From DATKUC01 sp964553615 (GTDB lineage Bacteria; Spirochaetota; Spirochaetia; DSM-27196; DATKUC01): a stretch of 64,000 nucleotides of DNA. Position numbers and translations under genes: made by a program. The number at the start of each line of letters is the position of its first letter. The stretch's first letter is position 1. Positions 18,680 through 27,358 of this stretch are shown in pieces. The notes under the pieces were generated by a model, which saw only the letters and a list, made by a program, of their open reading frames with translations, did not search any database and was not told the origin of the DNA. The DNA is taken from contig CAZKMA010000003.1 of NCBI GenBank assembly GCA_964553615.1, forward strand, positions 80,908-144,907. Direction: 5' to 3'.

Positions 18680-20002
18680 TCAATGCACTATGAGGTAGAC
18701 GCCGATGCCGGCGGCGTAACCTATGAGCGCCCAGAGGCTGATGTGTTTGAGGTACCATCCGAAACTGATGCGCTCGAGTCCCATTGCGGCAACGCCCGCC
18801 GCAGAACCGATGATGAGAATTGAGCCGCCTGTTCCTGCCGCGTATGCAATGAGCTCCCAGAGCGGGTTGTCGATTGGATACGTCTGCAGCGAGTACATCC
18901 CCATCGTTGCCGCCACGAGCGGCACGTTGTCGACTATGGAAGATGCAAGACCGAGAATCGATGCAATGAGGTGCTGGTTCCCGATGGCACGGTCGAGTGC
19001 ACGCGCGAGGTGACCGAGCAGGCCGGTCGACTGAAGCGCGTCCACTGCAAGCAGAATCCCGAGGAAGAACAGGACGCTCGAGGTGTCGATTTTTCTGAGT
19101 GCCTGCACTACCGAAAATGCGCGTTTCTCCTCCTCGGCTCTGTTCACATGGATAATTTCAATGACAATCCACAGGATGCCCAGTCCGGCCAGGATGCCCA
19201 TCATTGGCGGAAGGCCCGTTACCAGCTTGAACACCGGCACCATGATGAACACACCGAGTCCCAGGATGAATACCAGAAGTTGATGAGACCGATGAACCGA
19301 AACCCTTCTCTGCGGCACAATTTCTGCCGCAGACGTTCCGCGTTCGGTCTCGCCCCCGGCGGATCCCGAGATCGGTTCCGGGCGTTCGGGCGCGTTTCTC
19401 CGAAGTCTGAACGAAACTATGGCAAGCGGAACCGCAAGGCAGACAATACTCGGGAGAATGAGAGAGCGGATCGTGTTGACCGTCGATATCCTGTCGCCTA
19501 TCCAGAGCATCGTTGTCGTTACGTCTCCGATCGGACTCCATGCTCCGCCCGCATTGGCTGCGACCACGATAATTCCGGTATACAGGAGCCGATCCTTCTG
19601 ATCTGTCACAAGCTTTCTCAGCAGCGTTATCATGACAATGGTTGTGGTAAGGTTGTCCAGGATTGCCGAGAGGAAGAAAGTCAGCGTTCCGATTATCCAG
19701 AGGAGTCCCGCCTTGCTTCCCGGCCGAACGCGTTTGGTGATGATCTCGAACCCTTCATGCGCATCGATCAGTTCGACAATGGTCATTGCAGACAGCACGA
19801 AGAACAGGACATTCGACGTCTCTCCGAGATACTCGGTCAGGTTCGTCAAAACTTCATGTTTGTTCGGTTCCACGACTATGTAGACGACCCAAAGCGCGAC
19901 ACCCGTCAACAACGCCGGTGCCGATTTGTTGATTTTTATGTTGTGCTCGAGGGCGATTGCCAGGTACCCGACAACGAAAAGGGAAGTCATCAACACGATC
20001 AT
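18680..20002 (-). CDS. nhaD: Na+/H+ antiporter, NhaD type
   Basis: Membrane transporter of 440 aa with about 11-12 hydrophobic segments. NhaD-type signatures are the LDNLTTTIVMITLLRKL segment and the highly characteristic ANAGGAWSPIGDVTTTMLW, plus SSIVDNVPLVAATMGMY in the second half. It would exchange sodium for protons, which suits a saline or alkaline habitat. The stop lies 2 nt from the stop of the convergent Gfo/Idh/MocA gene. TAAGGAGA stands before its ATG. It sits between sulfatase and its activating enzyme without an obvious functional link. Confidence 0.9.
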   Translation of the reverse strand: MIVLMTSLFVVGYLAIALEHNIKINKSAPALLTGVALWVVYIVVEPNKHEVLTNLTEYLGETSNVLFFVLSAMTIVELIDAHEGFEIITKRVRPGSKAGLLWIIGTLTFFLSAILDNLTTTIVMITLLRKLVTDQKDRLLYTGIIVVAANAGGAWSPIGDVTTTMLWIGDRISTVNTIRSLILPSIVCLAVPLAIVSFRLRRNAPERPEPISGSAGGETERGTSAAEIVPQRRVSVHRSHQLLVFILGLGVFIMVPVFKLVTGLPPMMGILAGLGILWIVIEIIHVNRAEEEKRAFSVVQALRKIDTSSVLFFLGILLAVDALQSTGLLGHLARALDRAIGNQHLIASILGLASSIVDNVPLVAATMGMYSLQTYPIDNPLWELIAYAAGTGGSILIIGSAAGVAAMGLERISFGWYLKHISLWALIGYAAGIGVYLIVH

Positions 20003-20110
20003 GATGTGGTCTCCTTACCGATGCACAGGCGACTGTACCGGAAGTGGGATACGTAATCAACAGGCTCCGTTATACCTGCAATGAGAACTGCTGCGGCTGT
20101 ATGTCGTTGC

Positions 20111-20139
20111 TTGCCAGCCCATCCGACCCGTATTACAAT
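20111..20139 (+). promoter_or_regulatory. Promoter of formylglycine-generating enzyme gene
   Basis: TTGCCA (20111-20116) and TACAAT (20134-20139) are 17 nt apart. The predicted start, near 20146, leaves a leader of about 20 nt with GGCAGG before the ATG at 20166. This supports 20166 over a GTG at 20145. Confidence 0.6.
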
Positions 20140-20165
20140 AATGAGTGAAACAGGCAGGTATATCG

Positions 20166-21239
20166 ATGTCCGATCAACGCGAACAAGAGAAATCTCACAC
20201 CCATTCGATGGAAGCCGGTCACAGCTGCTGCGCTCCGTCCGGCATGCGGGAGCATGCTCCCGGACGTTCCGGTGCTGCAGGCGGTTCCATTCACTTTCAC
20301 GGTATTGCTCCGAAGACAGAAACTGCGATCCGGGTGTCTGCCGGCGACAAGCGTCCCGTTCCGAAGCATCTGGCGGACCGCATGGTGCCGCTGGCCGGTG
20401 GCACCTTTCTCATGGGCACGGACAGCAACGAAGGCTTCGCGGCAGATGCCGAGGGACCGGCGCGGCCGGTTGCCGTTTCTCCGTTCTTCGTTGACCCTTA
20501 CACGGTTTCGAACGACGACTTTGGCCGTTTCGTTCAGGAGACCGGGTATACGACCGATGCCGAGCGGTACGGATGGACCTTCGTATTTCAGAACTTCGTT
20601 GCAAAGCAGCACATCAGGAAGGGAATTGCGCGCCCGGTTCCGGGTCTCGGCTGGTGGTTTGCCGTGACCGGCGCGTTCTGGCAGAAGCCGGAAGGTCCGG
20701 GATCGGATATCCGCAAGCGCATGGATCATCCGGTAACACACGTAAGCTGGCATGATGCGCAGGCGTACTGTGCCTGGGCGGGTGTCCGTCTTCCGACCGA
20801 AGCTGAGTGGGAGTTTGCGGCACGCGGCGGGCTCGAACAGGCTACCTATCCGTGGGGAGACGAGCTTACGCCGAATGGTCGCCACATGTGCAACATCTGG
20901 CAGGGCACCTTTCCCGCGGTGAACACCGCGGATGACGGTTTCGACGGAACCTGTCCCGTAACACGGTTCAAGCCGAACGGGTTTGGCCTGTACAACGTTT
21001 CGGGCAACGTATGGGAATGGTGTGCCGACTGGTGGACAACCGCGCGCGCAGAGCCGGGTGATCGGCCGGCGACCAACCCGACCGGACCTTCGACGGGCAC
21101 GAGTCGCGTAATGAGAGGCGGATCGTACCTCTGCCACCGCTCGTACTGCAATCGATATCGGGTTGCCGCACGAACATCCAATACCCCCGACAGTTCAACG
21201 GGAAACATGGGGTTCCGCTGTGTAGCGGACACGGTGTAA
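20166..21239 (+). CDS. Formylglycine-generating enzyme (sulfatase-modifying factor)
   Basis: Copper-dependent oxidase that converts the Cys of CxPSR sulfatase motifs to formylglycine, 357 aa. The FGE-sulfatase domain is complete: GGTFLMGTDSNEG, WHDAQAYCAWAGVRLPTEAE, NVSGNVWEWCADWW and the catalytic region GGSYLCHRSYCNRYRVAAR, where both copper-binding cysteines of the aerobic enzyme are present (the two Cys in CHRSYC). An N-terminal His/Cys-rich segment (about residues 10-25, with HSCCAPSG) precedes the fold. It should activate the sulfatase at 16258-17553. The requirement for oxygen implies at least microaerobic life. Confidence 0.95.
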   Translation: MSDQREQEKSHTHSMEAGHSCCAPSGMREHAPGRSGAAGGSIHFHGIAPKTETAIRVSAGDKRPVPKHLADRMVPLAGGTFLMGTDSNEGFAADAEGPARPVAVSPFFVDPYTVSNDDFGRFVQETGYTTDAERYGWTFVFQNFVAKQHIRKGIARPVPGLGWWFAVTGAFWQKPEGPGSDIRKRMDHPVTHVSWHDAQAYCAWAGVRLPTEAEWEFAARGGLEQATYPWGDELTPNGRHMCNIWQGTFPAVNTADDGFDGTCPVTRFKPNGFGLYNVSGNVWEWCADWWTTARAEPGDRPATNPTGPSTGTSRVMRGGSYLCHRSYCNRYRVAARTSNTPDSSTGNMGFRCVADTV

Positions 21240-21368
21240 AGACGCCGGATCCCCGCTCGCCCGTGCTTGCTTCGGACGCCCGTTTTCGCGGTTATTCAAG
21301 CTTTATTCGTCTTCGGCACGCAGAACGACTTGCAGAAGTGGCGGGAGACAGGCAAATATTCATATGAG

Positions 21369-22418
21369 ATGACTGAAAACGAAAGGCGTATTCTTACGCT
21401 GCTTTCCCGCGAGCGGCCACTGTCGAAAAAGGATCTCGCCTCACGGGGCCGAATGGGTTGGGCAACGGTAGTCAAGATGGTGGCTCGTCTTGAGGAGGAC
21501 GGTCTGCTGGTGCAGGCAGGGACTGCACAACGGGACGGAGCCGGAGCACTCGGGAAGAATGCGTACGTGTACGACCTCTCCTCCGCGCTGCCGCTCGCGA
21601 TCGGAGTGGATGTTGCCTACGACCGCACGCACCTGCTTCTTACAAATCTGAAAGATGAAGTGTTGAAGTCGGCGACTCTCCGGACTCCGGCTCGAATGCA
21701 GTTCGAGAAATTTACCGAGTTCGTGGCAGATGCGGTGAGAGACTTCGCTGGGCCTTCGTTGCGCGCGCTCGCTGGAGTCGGGGTGGGGATGCCTTCGCGA
21801 CTTGTCCGGAGCGACGAGGATGTATTCACCCACGTGGGCATCGGGCTGCACATCCGTGGCGAGCTGTATCGTGGAGCCGACGGGCTGGCCGGTGAGCTCA
21901 GCCATATGACGATCGATCCGGCAGGCACTCTGTGCCGATGCGGCAAGCGCGGCTGCCTTGAGACGTTCATCAATCAGAACATGCTCTACGAGCGGTACCG
22001 AATGGAAGTTCGGGGAGGCGTCGGCAAGGAGGATGCAGGCACCGCCGACGAGAATGCGTTCAACGCCGGGCTCGAAGATCTGTTCCACGCTGCCGCGCAG
22101 GGAAACAGCGCAGCGCGCGCGATAGTGTCCGAGGCTGCAAATCATCTCGCCTATGGTCTTTCGGCNNNNNNNNNNNNNNNNNNNNNNNNNNNNNNNNNNN
22201 NNNNNNNNNNNNNNNNNNNNNNNNNNNNNNNNNNNNNNNNNNNNNNNNNNNNNNNNNNNNNNNNNATTTTTGCAGATATGGTAACTCTGGCAATGCAGAA
22301 ATACGTGTACGAGCGCATGCATTTTCGTGTGCACTACGCACCGCTCGATCCCCAGGGCTTCCTCATTGGCACGGCGATGCTTGTGCTTCGCGACTTTTGT
22401 GACTACACCGTAGTATGA
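21369..22418 (+). CDS. ROK-family protein (sugar kinase/repressor), interrupted by an assembly gap
   Basis: An N-terminal winged helix (ERRILTLLSRERPLSKKDLASR region) precedes a ROK domain, as in NagC/XylR-type repressors. The ATP/sugar fold is seen in LAIGVDVAYDRTHLLLT, and the zinc motif is CRCGKRGCLETF. One hundred Ns at 22166-22265 replace the region where the glycine-rich IGGG motif should be. The start at 21369 is judged from the onset of the winged helix; an upstream start at 21267 is possible but adds unrelated sequence. It overlaps the FGGY kinase by 4 bp, so it is probably its local regulator. Confidence 0.8.
   Translation: MTENERRILTLLSRERPLSKKDLASRGRMGWATVVKMVARLEEDGLLVQAGTAQRDGAGALGKNAYVYDLSSALPLAIGVDVAYDRTHLLLTNLKDEVLKSATLRTPARMQFEKFTEFVADAVRDFAGPSLRALAGVGVGMPSRLVRSDEDVFTHVGIGLHIRGELYRGADGLAGELSHMTIDPAGTLCRCGKRGCLETFINQNMLYERYRMEVRGGVGKEDAGTADENAFNAGLEDLFHAAAQGNSAARAIVSEAANHLAYGLSXXXXXXXXXXXXXXXXXXXXXXXXXXXXXXXXXXIFADMVTLAMQKYVYERMHFRVHYAPLDPQGFLIGTAMLVLRDFCDYTVV
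22166..22265. other. Assembly gap (100 N) inside ROK gene
   Basis: Exactly 100 N. By comparison with ROK proteins about 25-35 residues are missing here, so the true gap is close to its drawn length. Confidence 0.95.
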
Positions 22419-23962
22419 AAAAGTATGTGATCGGTGTTGACGGCGGAACCGAGAGCTTCCGGGCCGGAGTCTTTGACATTGCGACCGGAGCGTGTGCAGG
22501 CTTCGGCACCTGTGCGAACGAAACGAGGTTTCCCGGTGCTGGTGGCGCCGAGCAGAGGGCAGAGGATTGGGACAATGCCCTTGTGCGCGCAATTCAGGAA
22601 GCCGTAGCACGCTCCGGGGTTCCAGCAGAACAGATTTCAGCCGTCGGTGTGGACGGGACCACCTGTACGCTCGCATTCCTGGACGGAAATGGCGTTCCGC
22701 TCCGGCCCGCCATACTCTGGATGGATGTACGCGCTGCACAGGAAGCAGCCGAAGTCGGTGCTCTCTCGGACCCTGCTCTGCGCTACACCGGTGGCGGTCC
22801 GGTTTCCGCCGAGTGGTTTCTTCCAAAAGTGCTCTGGATCAAGAGGCACGAGCCTCGGGTGTTCAGTCGGACGAGAATCATCCTCGAAGAGACCGACTGG
22901 ATTGCCTATCGTCTGACCGGAGAAGCGACCCTCAACATCAACACCATCACCGCTCGCTGGTTCTACAATTCACGCACCGGAGGCTGGCCGCGAAGTCTCT
23001 ACGCGGCGGCAGGACTCGATGACGTGTTCGACCGAATCCCTTCTCGAATTGTCCGCGTGGGGGAGGTTGTTGGTGGGCTGAGCAGGGAGATGGCAAGCCG
23101 TACCGGACTGACTGCAGGTATTCCCGTGGGCGGCGGTGCTTCAGATGCGTACATGAGTCTTGCCGGAGTGAACGTGGTTACTCCGGGGAAAATTGCACTC
23201 ATAACCGGGTCGTCGCAGCTTCAGATGGGGTTGAGCGAGAAACCGGTCTCCATCCCGGGACTGTTCGGGAGCTTTCCGGATGCGCTCATTCCGGATCTTG
23301 AGATTCTGGAAGCCGGGCAGGTCTCAACCGGATCGGTGCTTAGGTGGTTCGTTACGCAGTTTGCCGGGACCGGCGTATCGCGAGAGGCAGAACGTTCCGG
23401 CCGCTCAACGTACGAGGCTTTCGACGAGCTCGCCCGGGAGATTCCGCCCGGTTCTGAAGGACTCGTCGTTCTCGAGCACTGGCAGGGAAACCGTACTCCG
23501 TGGACAGATCCGAAAAGCCGCGGCGTCATACGCGGGCTGACGCTCGGGCACACGGCCGCTCACATCTACCGGGCCATCATGGAAGCCGCAGCGTACGGGG
23601 CCCGCATCATACTCGATCTCATGGAAAAGGGCGGCGTCTCCTTCGAAGAGATTGTGGCATGCGGCGGAGCAACGAAGAGCGCGATCTGGATGCAGATTAT
23701 TTCCGATGTAACCGGGAAACCGATCCTGGTGACCGAGGAGCCGCAGGCAGCATGCCTTGGAAGCGGCATTGCGGCGGCGGTCGCCGCCGGCAGCTACCCG
23801 GACCTTCCCACCGCGGCCGGTCGGATGGTGCGGACCGCATTGACCTATTCGCCGGTTTCCGAGAGAACCGAAATGTACGGTGAATACGTCAGGCAGTATG
23901 CGGCAACGTACGAGCTGCTGAAGGATGAGTCGAGTCGGCTTGTGGATCGGTTGAACGCCTAG
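22415..23962 (+). CDS. FGGY-family carbohydrate kinase (ribulokinase/xylulokinase-like)
   Basis: Sugar kinase of 515 aa. The N-terminal phosphate motif is IGVDGGTESFRAGVFD, then VGVDGTTCTLAFLD and ILWMDVRAAQEA. The region with ILEETDWIAYRLTGE and the FGGY signature-2 region with IVACGGATKSAIWMQIISDVTGKPI are typical of ribulose/xylulose-type kinases. It overlaps the ROK gene (ATGA) and probably phosphorylates a ketose released in the sulfated-sugar neighbourhood. Substrate is not determinable. The last 4 bp overlap the convergent MutS-like gene. Confidence 0.9.
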   Translation: MKKYVIGVDGGTESFRAGVFDIATGACAGFGTCANETRFPGAGGAEQRAEDWDNALVRAIQEAVARSGVPAEQISAVGVDGTTCTLAFLDGNGVPLRPAILWMDVRAAQEAAEVGALSDPALRYTGGGPVSAEWFLPKVLWIKRHEPRVFSRTRIILEETDWIAYRLTGEATLNINTITARWFYNSRTGGWPRSLYAAAGLDDVFDRIPSRIVRVGEVVGGLSREMASRTGLTAGIPVGGGASDAYMSLAGVNVVTPGKIALITGSSQLQMGLSEKPVSIPGLFGSFPDALIPDLEILEAGQVSTGSVLRWFVTQFAGTGVSREAERSGRSTYEAFDELAREIPPGSEGLVVLEHWQGNRTPWTDPKSRGVIRGLTLGHTAAHIYRAIMEAAAYGARIILDLMEKGGVSFEEIVACGGATKSAIWMQIISDVTGKPILVTEEPQAACLGSGIAAAVAAGSYPDLPTAAGRMVRTALTYSPVSERTEMYGEYVRQYAATYELLKDESSRLVDRLNA

Positions 23963-25761
23963 TCCGCCCGGACATCATGTCCGTCGCCGGATTCGGCAAG
24001 CGCCTCGTTCACAAGATCCTGTGGATATCCGATCAGCGCAAGCAGACGGATCGCGTTTCTGCTCTGCACAATGCCCGGGCGGATTGTGTAGTCGAATGTG
24101 AGACCCTTTTTCCCGGCGTGGTCGGTGAAGTAGAACGGCTCGTACAGTTCCTGCACCCGGCGCGCAATGCCCACATCATGGGTTGCAGCAAGCGTCAGCG
24201 CGTGACGCTGGGAAAGGTACCGAAGGATCGCGACCGAAGCGCCCTCCCGCTCTATCGAGTTTGTCCCGGACAGAAGCTCGTCGATGAGAAGCAGGACGGG
24301 TACCTCGCCACCTACACGCTCGATCATCCGAAAGATCCGCTCAGCTTCGTTGTAATAGAAGCTTCGGCCGGAACCCGGATCGTCACCTTTCTCAATTGAG
24401 GACATCACCAGGAATCGACCCGATCGGTAGCCATCGGCAAAACACGCGCCGATAGTCTGCGCGAGGACTACGTTAATGCCGATTGTTCGCAGAAACGTGG
24501 ACTTCCCCGCCATGTTTGTTCCGGTAATGAGAGCGCCCGGCTGCCGTATGGATACGGTGTTTGCCACCGCGTTTTCTATCAAGGGGTGGTAGACACCCTC
24601 GGCCTCCAGAGTGAGCCCTTCAACGATTGCCGGTTCGACTTCCAGCTCGAGCCGTTCGCGGTAGGACGTTATGGCCTGGACCGCGTCCAGACGGCCAATT
24701 GTCCGGTACAGACTTCGCAGCGTATCCCGTTGGGTCCGTATCCCCTTGCTGACTCGACCGAAAACTATGAGATCGATCTGGAAAAAGATCTTGATATAGA
24801 GGAAAAAACTCTCCACGAGATCGCCGGTGAGGGACATGACTCCGGCGGATGAGCCGGTGATGATCCATCTGAACCTGCGGGCCAGCGGCTGTACCGATGA
24901 CACGAGCGGACGCAGCCGTTCGATGTCGGGAATCTGCTCGGGCGTGGGCAGCCGACAGATCCTCGTTGCCTGGCGGATTATCGTATCGAGTGAACGCAGA
25001 GCCGGAACATATGCCGAAAGATGACGCGCCTTGCGATAGTAGACCCACATGTTGATTCCGAACATCGCAATGATCAGAATGAATCCATTCCCGAGTCCGA
25101 CAAAAAAGGGAGACAGGATAGACAGAACTGCACCGGCGCCGAGCAGCACGAAGAACGGTTGCAAGCCATCGGTATGGATTTCCTCTTCGGCCAGGAGGTC
25201 GGCACAATCCCGGTCGGGATGATCGTCCAGAAGCGCCAGCTCACTCAGGAGACGGGTACGAAACTCCGGATCACTGCCGAGGAGCTTTGCCTCCGCCTCG
25301 CGCGCAAGCACCTCTTCCGGTTCGGGAAGACAGCAGCGGAGAAGCGCATAGAGCTCGTTGCGGCCCGGAGCACCGAAGCACGTGTCCATGTCGGCGTACA
25401 GATCACCCAGTCCGAGATCCGACCATGTCTGTACGTCGACAGCCGGAACCGAATCAGGAACAAAAGCGGCGAAGTAGCTTTCCAGCTGCGCCGCCTTCAT
25501 CTCCTTGCGATCGTTTCTCGGACCGCGGCGCCACTGAACCCGCACCCGTGCCCGGGCGCGATACGCCTGCGCGCTTCTGCGGAGCGCAACAAATCCCGAA
25601 AACGGGACAACCGCCGCAGGGATATAGAGGTAATAGTGTGAACCGTAGTTGTAGCCGACAGCCCAGAAGACAAGGATGATCCCTATGCTTGCAAGAAGAA
25701 GCAGCCAGCGGAGCGGGCCCACCAGAAAACCAAAGTCGTACATTCCCGTTCGAGGAGGCAT
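23959..25761 (-). CDS. Membrane-anchored MutS-like ATPase
   Basis: MutS domain III/V protein of 600 aa without the mismatch-recognition N-terminal domains. The C-terminal ATPase has Walker A ITGTNMAGKSTFLR, an FYYNEAERI segment, Walker B VLLLIDELLSGTNSIER and ATHDVGIA. Two transmembrane helices lie near the N-terminus (about 13-35 and 43-60) and a second pair near residues 205-245, so it is an inner-membrane protein. It is neither canonical MutS1 nor MutS2 (no Smr domain). The start at 25761 follows a TACAAT -10 box 7 nt upstream; starts at 25770 or 25800 are possible. Function is unknown. Confidence 0.8.
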   Translation of the reverse strand: MPPRTGMYDFGFLVGPLRWLLLLASIGIILVFWAVGYNYGSHYYLYIPAAVVPFSGFVALRRSAQAYRARARVRVQWRRGPRNDRKEMKAAQLESYFAAFVPDSVPAVDVQTWSDLGLGDLYADMDTCFGAPGRNELYALLRCCLPEPEEVLAREAEAKLLGSDPEFRTRLLSELALLDDHPDRDCADLLAEEEIHTDGLQPFFVLLGAGAVLSILSPFFVGLGNGFILIIAMFGINMWVYYRKARHLSAYVPALRSLDTIIRQATRICRLPTPEQIPDIERLRPLVSSVQPLARRFRWIITGSSAGVMSLTGDLVESFFLYIKIFFQIDLIVFGRVSKGIRTQRDTLRSLYRTIGRLDAVQAITSYRERLELEVEPAIVEGLTLEAEGVYHPLIENAVANTVSIRQPGALITGTNMAGKSTFLRTIGINVVLAQTIGACFADGYRSGRFLVMSSIEKGDDPGSGRSFYYNEAERIFRMIERVGGEVPVLLLIDELLSGTNSIEREGASVAILRYLSQRHALTLAATHDVGIARRVQELYEPFYFTDHAGKKGLTFDYTIRPGIVQSRNAIRLLALIGYPQDLVNEALAESGDGHDVRAD

Positions 25762-25857
25762 AATCGCCATTGTATCAGTTTGGGGCCATTCAGGCGACAC
25801 GTGGGCACCATTCCGGTATCATGAATTGTGGTCAATCTTTACCACAGGGAGCAGAAT

Positions 25858-26334
25858 ATGGCAGATCTTGCACGCGAAATCGAAAACCGGGAAGCCGAAG
25901 AGCGTGAACTCCAATTTGACAGCTTTTCGAACGAAATGGCACTCGAAATCGGCCTGAGAATTGTAGAACGGGCGCGCGAGCTCAACAAGGCAGTAGCCGT
26001 GGATATTGAGCGCAACGGGCGTCAATTATTTCATCACGGAATGAGCGGTACAGCCGCGGACAACGACGAATGGATCAGGCGAAAGAACCGGGTAGTAAAC
26101 CGATTCGAAAAAAGCTCGTTTCACGTGGGCCAGCTCCTCGCACTTGGCGGTACGACCATTCAGCAGAAGAGCTTCGTAGATCCCATGATGTTCTCGGCGC
26201 ATGGAGGAGCATTTCCCATTACCATCCGAAATACGGGGGTTGTCGGAACCGTCACTGTTTCGGGTCTTCCGCAGGAGGAGGATCATCGCCTTGTGACCAG
26301 CGTCATCCGGGAGTTCATGGCAAAACGTATGTAA
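25858..26334 (+). CDS. UPF0303/HbpS-like (DUF336) protein
   Basis: Small soluble protein of 158 aa of the UPF0303 family, related to the haem-binding HbpS/GlcG fold. Recognisable features are DIERNGRQLFHHGMSGTAADNDEWIRRK, the SSFHVGQLLALGG segment and the AHGGAFPITIRNTGVVGTVTVSGLPQEEDH core shared with this fold. GGGAGC precedes the ATG. It is alone, between the divergent MutS-like gene and the epimerase. Ligand unknown. Confidence 0.85.
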   Translation: MADLAREIENREAEERELQFDSFSNEMALEIGLRIVERARELNKAVAVDIERNGRQLFHHGMSGTAADNDEWIRRKNRVVNRFEKSSFHVGQLLALGGTTIQQKSFVDPMMFSAHGGAFPITIRNTGVVGTVTVSGLPQEEDHRLVTSVIREFMAKRM

Positions 26335-26337
26335 AAT

Positions 26338-26361
26338 GAAGTATCACGCAGCGTGTTGATG
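26338..26361 (-). repeat. Dispersed 24-bp palindromic repeat, copy 1
   Basis: Read on the minus strand it is CATCAACACG, 4 nt, then GTGATACTTC. It begins 3 nt after the UPF0303 stop. Three other copies lie at 26430, 46751 and 56531. This copy and the next are in inverted orientation about 70 nt apart. Confidence 0.75.
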
Positions 26362-26429
26362 CAACTCCACCAGAGCCCGCCGGGCATACGAGTGAATACG
26401 AATAGAGCTTCCGCATCCAGGGGCGGTTC

Positions 26430-26453
26430 CATCAACACGGTTGTTGATACTTC
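26430..26453 (+). repeat. Dispersed 24-bp palindromic repeat, copy 2
   Basis: CATCAACACG, 4 nt, TTGATACTTC; internally ATCAACA and TGTTGAT can pair. Flanks match copy 3 further (GGTTCC before, AGA-GGA after). It lies 18 nt before the epimerase start, so it is in that gene's leader. Confidence 0.8.
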
Positions 26454-26471
26454 AGAAGGAGTTGAGACAGA

Positions 26472-27326
26472 ATGAAGGTGATTGTAACAGGCGGAAGCGG
26501 AAAGGCCGGCAGACACGTCGTGAGTGAGCTTGCTCAGGCCGGGCACGAGGTCATTAATCTGGATCGGGATGCGCCATCGAAGGCGCTCCCGGGAACGCTC
26601 ATCCGGATCGATCTGAACGATGCAGGCGAAGTCTACGATGCGTTCGCGCAGGTTCGGCCGGAGGGGGTGTGCCACCTTGCTGCAAACCCGTCGCCGAGCG
26701 GTTTCTCCCGGCAGGGTACCTTCGAGGGCAATGTCGGTATTACCTACAACGTCATGCAGGCGGCCGGAGAGTTCGGCGCTACACGTTTTATCTATGCGAG
26801 CAGTGAAATGGCGACGGGTTGGCTCACTACCGAGGAACTCCCGCCGAAGTTCCCTTTCACGGAGGTGGATCGAGTAGATTCTCCGAATGCATATGCTCTC
26901 AGCAAGTATCTCGGAGAGGTCATTGCCGATTCAATGATTGTCCGGTACCCGCACATGAGCATCTGCAGCTTGAGGATCAACAACGTCATTCCCCCGGAAG
27001 TCAATCGGGAGATGCTCGAACCTCGTCGAAAGGAGTTCCCGGGCCCGGGAAGCGCGAACTTCTGGAGCTATATCGATGCGCGGGATGTTGGCGGCGCATT
27101 TCGGGCCGCCCTCGAGGGTTCGTCTGCGGGCCACGAAGCGTTCCTCATTGCCGCCGCCGATACCTGCATAGAGGTACCGATCCGGGAGGCGGTGAAAACG
27201 CGTTACGGTCGGGAGGGTAACTTCGCCGCCGGACACGGCGATTTTCAATCCGCATTCGATTGTGGAAAGATGAAGAAGTATTTCGGATGGACCCCCCGAT
27301 ACAGCTGGAGAGACGTCGCGCCGTAA
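26472..27326 (+). CDS. NAD-dependent epimerase/dehydratase (extended SDR)
   Basis: Nucleotide-sugar or sugar-acid modifying extended SDR, 284 aa. The cofactor motif is VTGGSGKAGRHVVSEL, and the catalytic Tyr-Lys pair is in YALSKYLGE with the Ser/Thr region RFIYASSEMA. No membrane segment. AAGGAG stands 8-12 nt before the ATG. Uronate dehydrogenase-like enzymes share this size, but a substrate cannot be claimed. Its stop codon lies in the loop of a hairpin. Confidence 0.88.
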   Translation: MKVIVTGGSGKAGRHVVSELAQAGHEVINLDRDAPSKALPGTLIRIDLNDAGEVYDAFAQVRPEGVCHLAANPSPSGFSRQGTFEGNVGITYNVMQAAGEFGATRFIYASSEMATGWLTTEELPPKFPFTEVDRVDSPNAYALSKYLGEVIADSMIVRYPHMSICSLRINNVIPPEVNREMLEPRRKEFPGPGSANFWSYIDARDVGGAFRAALEGSSAGHEAFLIAAADTCIEVPIREAVKTRYGREGNFAAGHGDFQSAFDCGKMKKYFGWTPRYSWRDVAP

Positions 27327-27335
27327 TGGCGCGAC
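27315..27335 (+). terminator. Stem-loop spanning the epimerase stop codon
   Basis: GTCGCGCC and GGCGCGAC form a perfect 8-bp stem with GTAAT in the loop; the TAA stop is in the loop. It lies between convergent genes and has no T-run on either side, so strength as a terminator is uncertain. Confidence 0.5.
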
Positions 27336-27358
27336 CCGAGTGACCGGCGGGAAGCTCC

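Noticed and set aside
18971..20056. Long open frame antisense to nhaD
   Set aside because: The composition is low-hydrophobicity and charge-rich, as expected of a shadow of a membrane-protein gene; nhaD motifs on the other strand are unmistakable.
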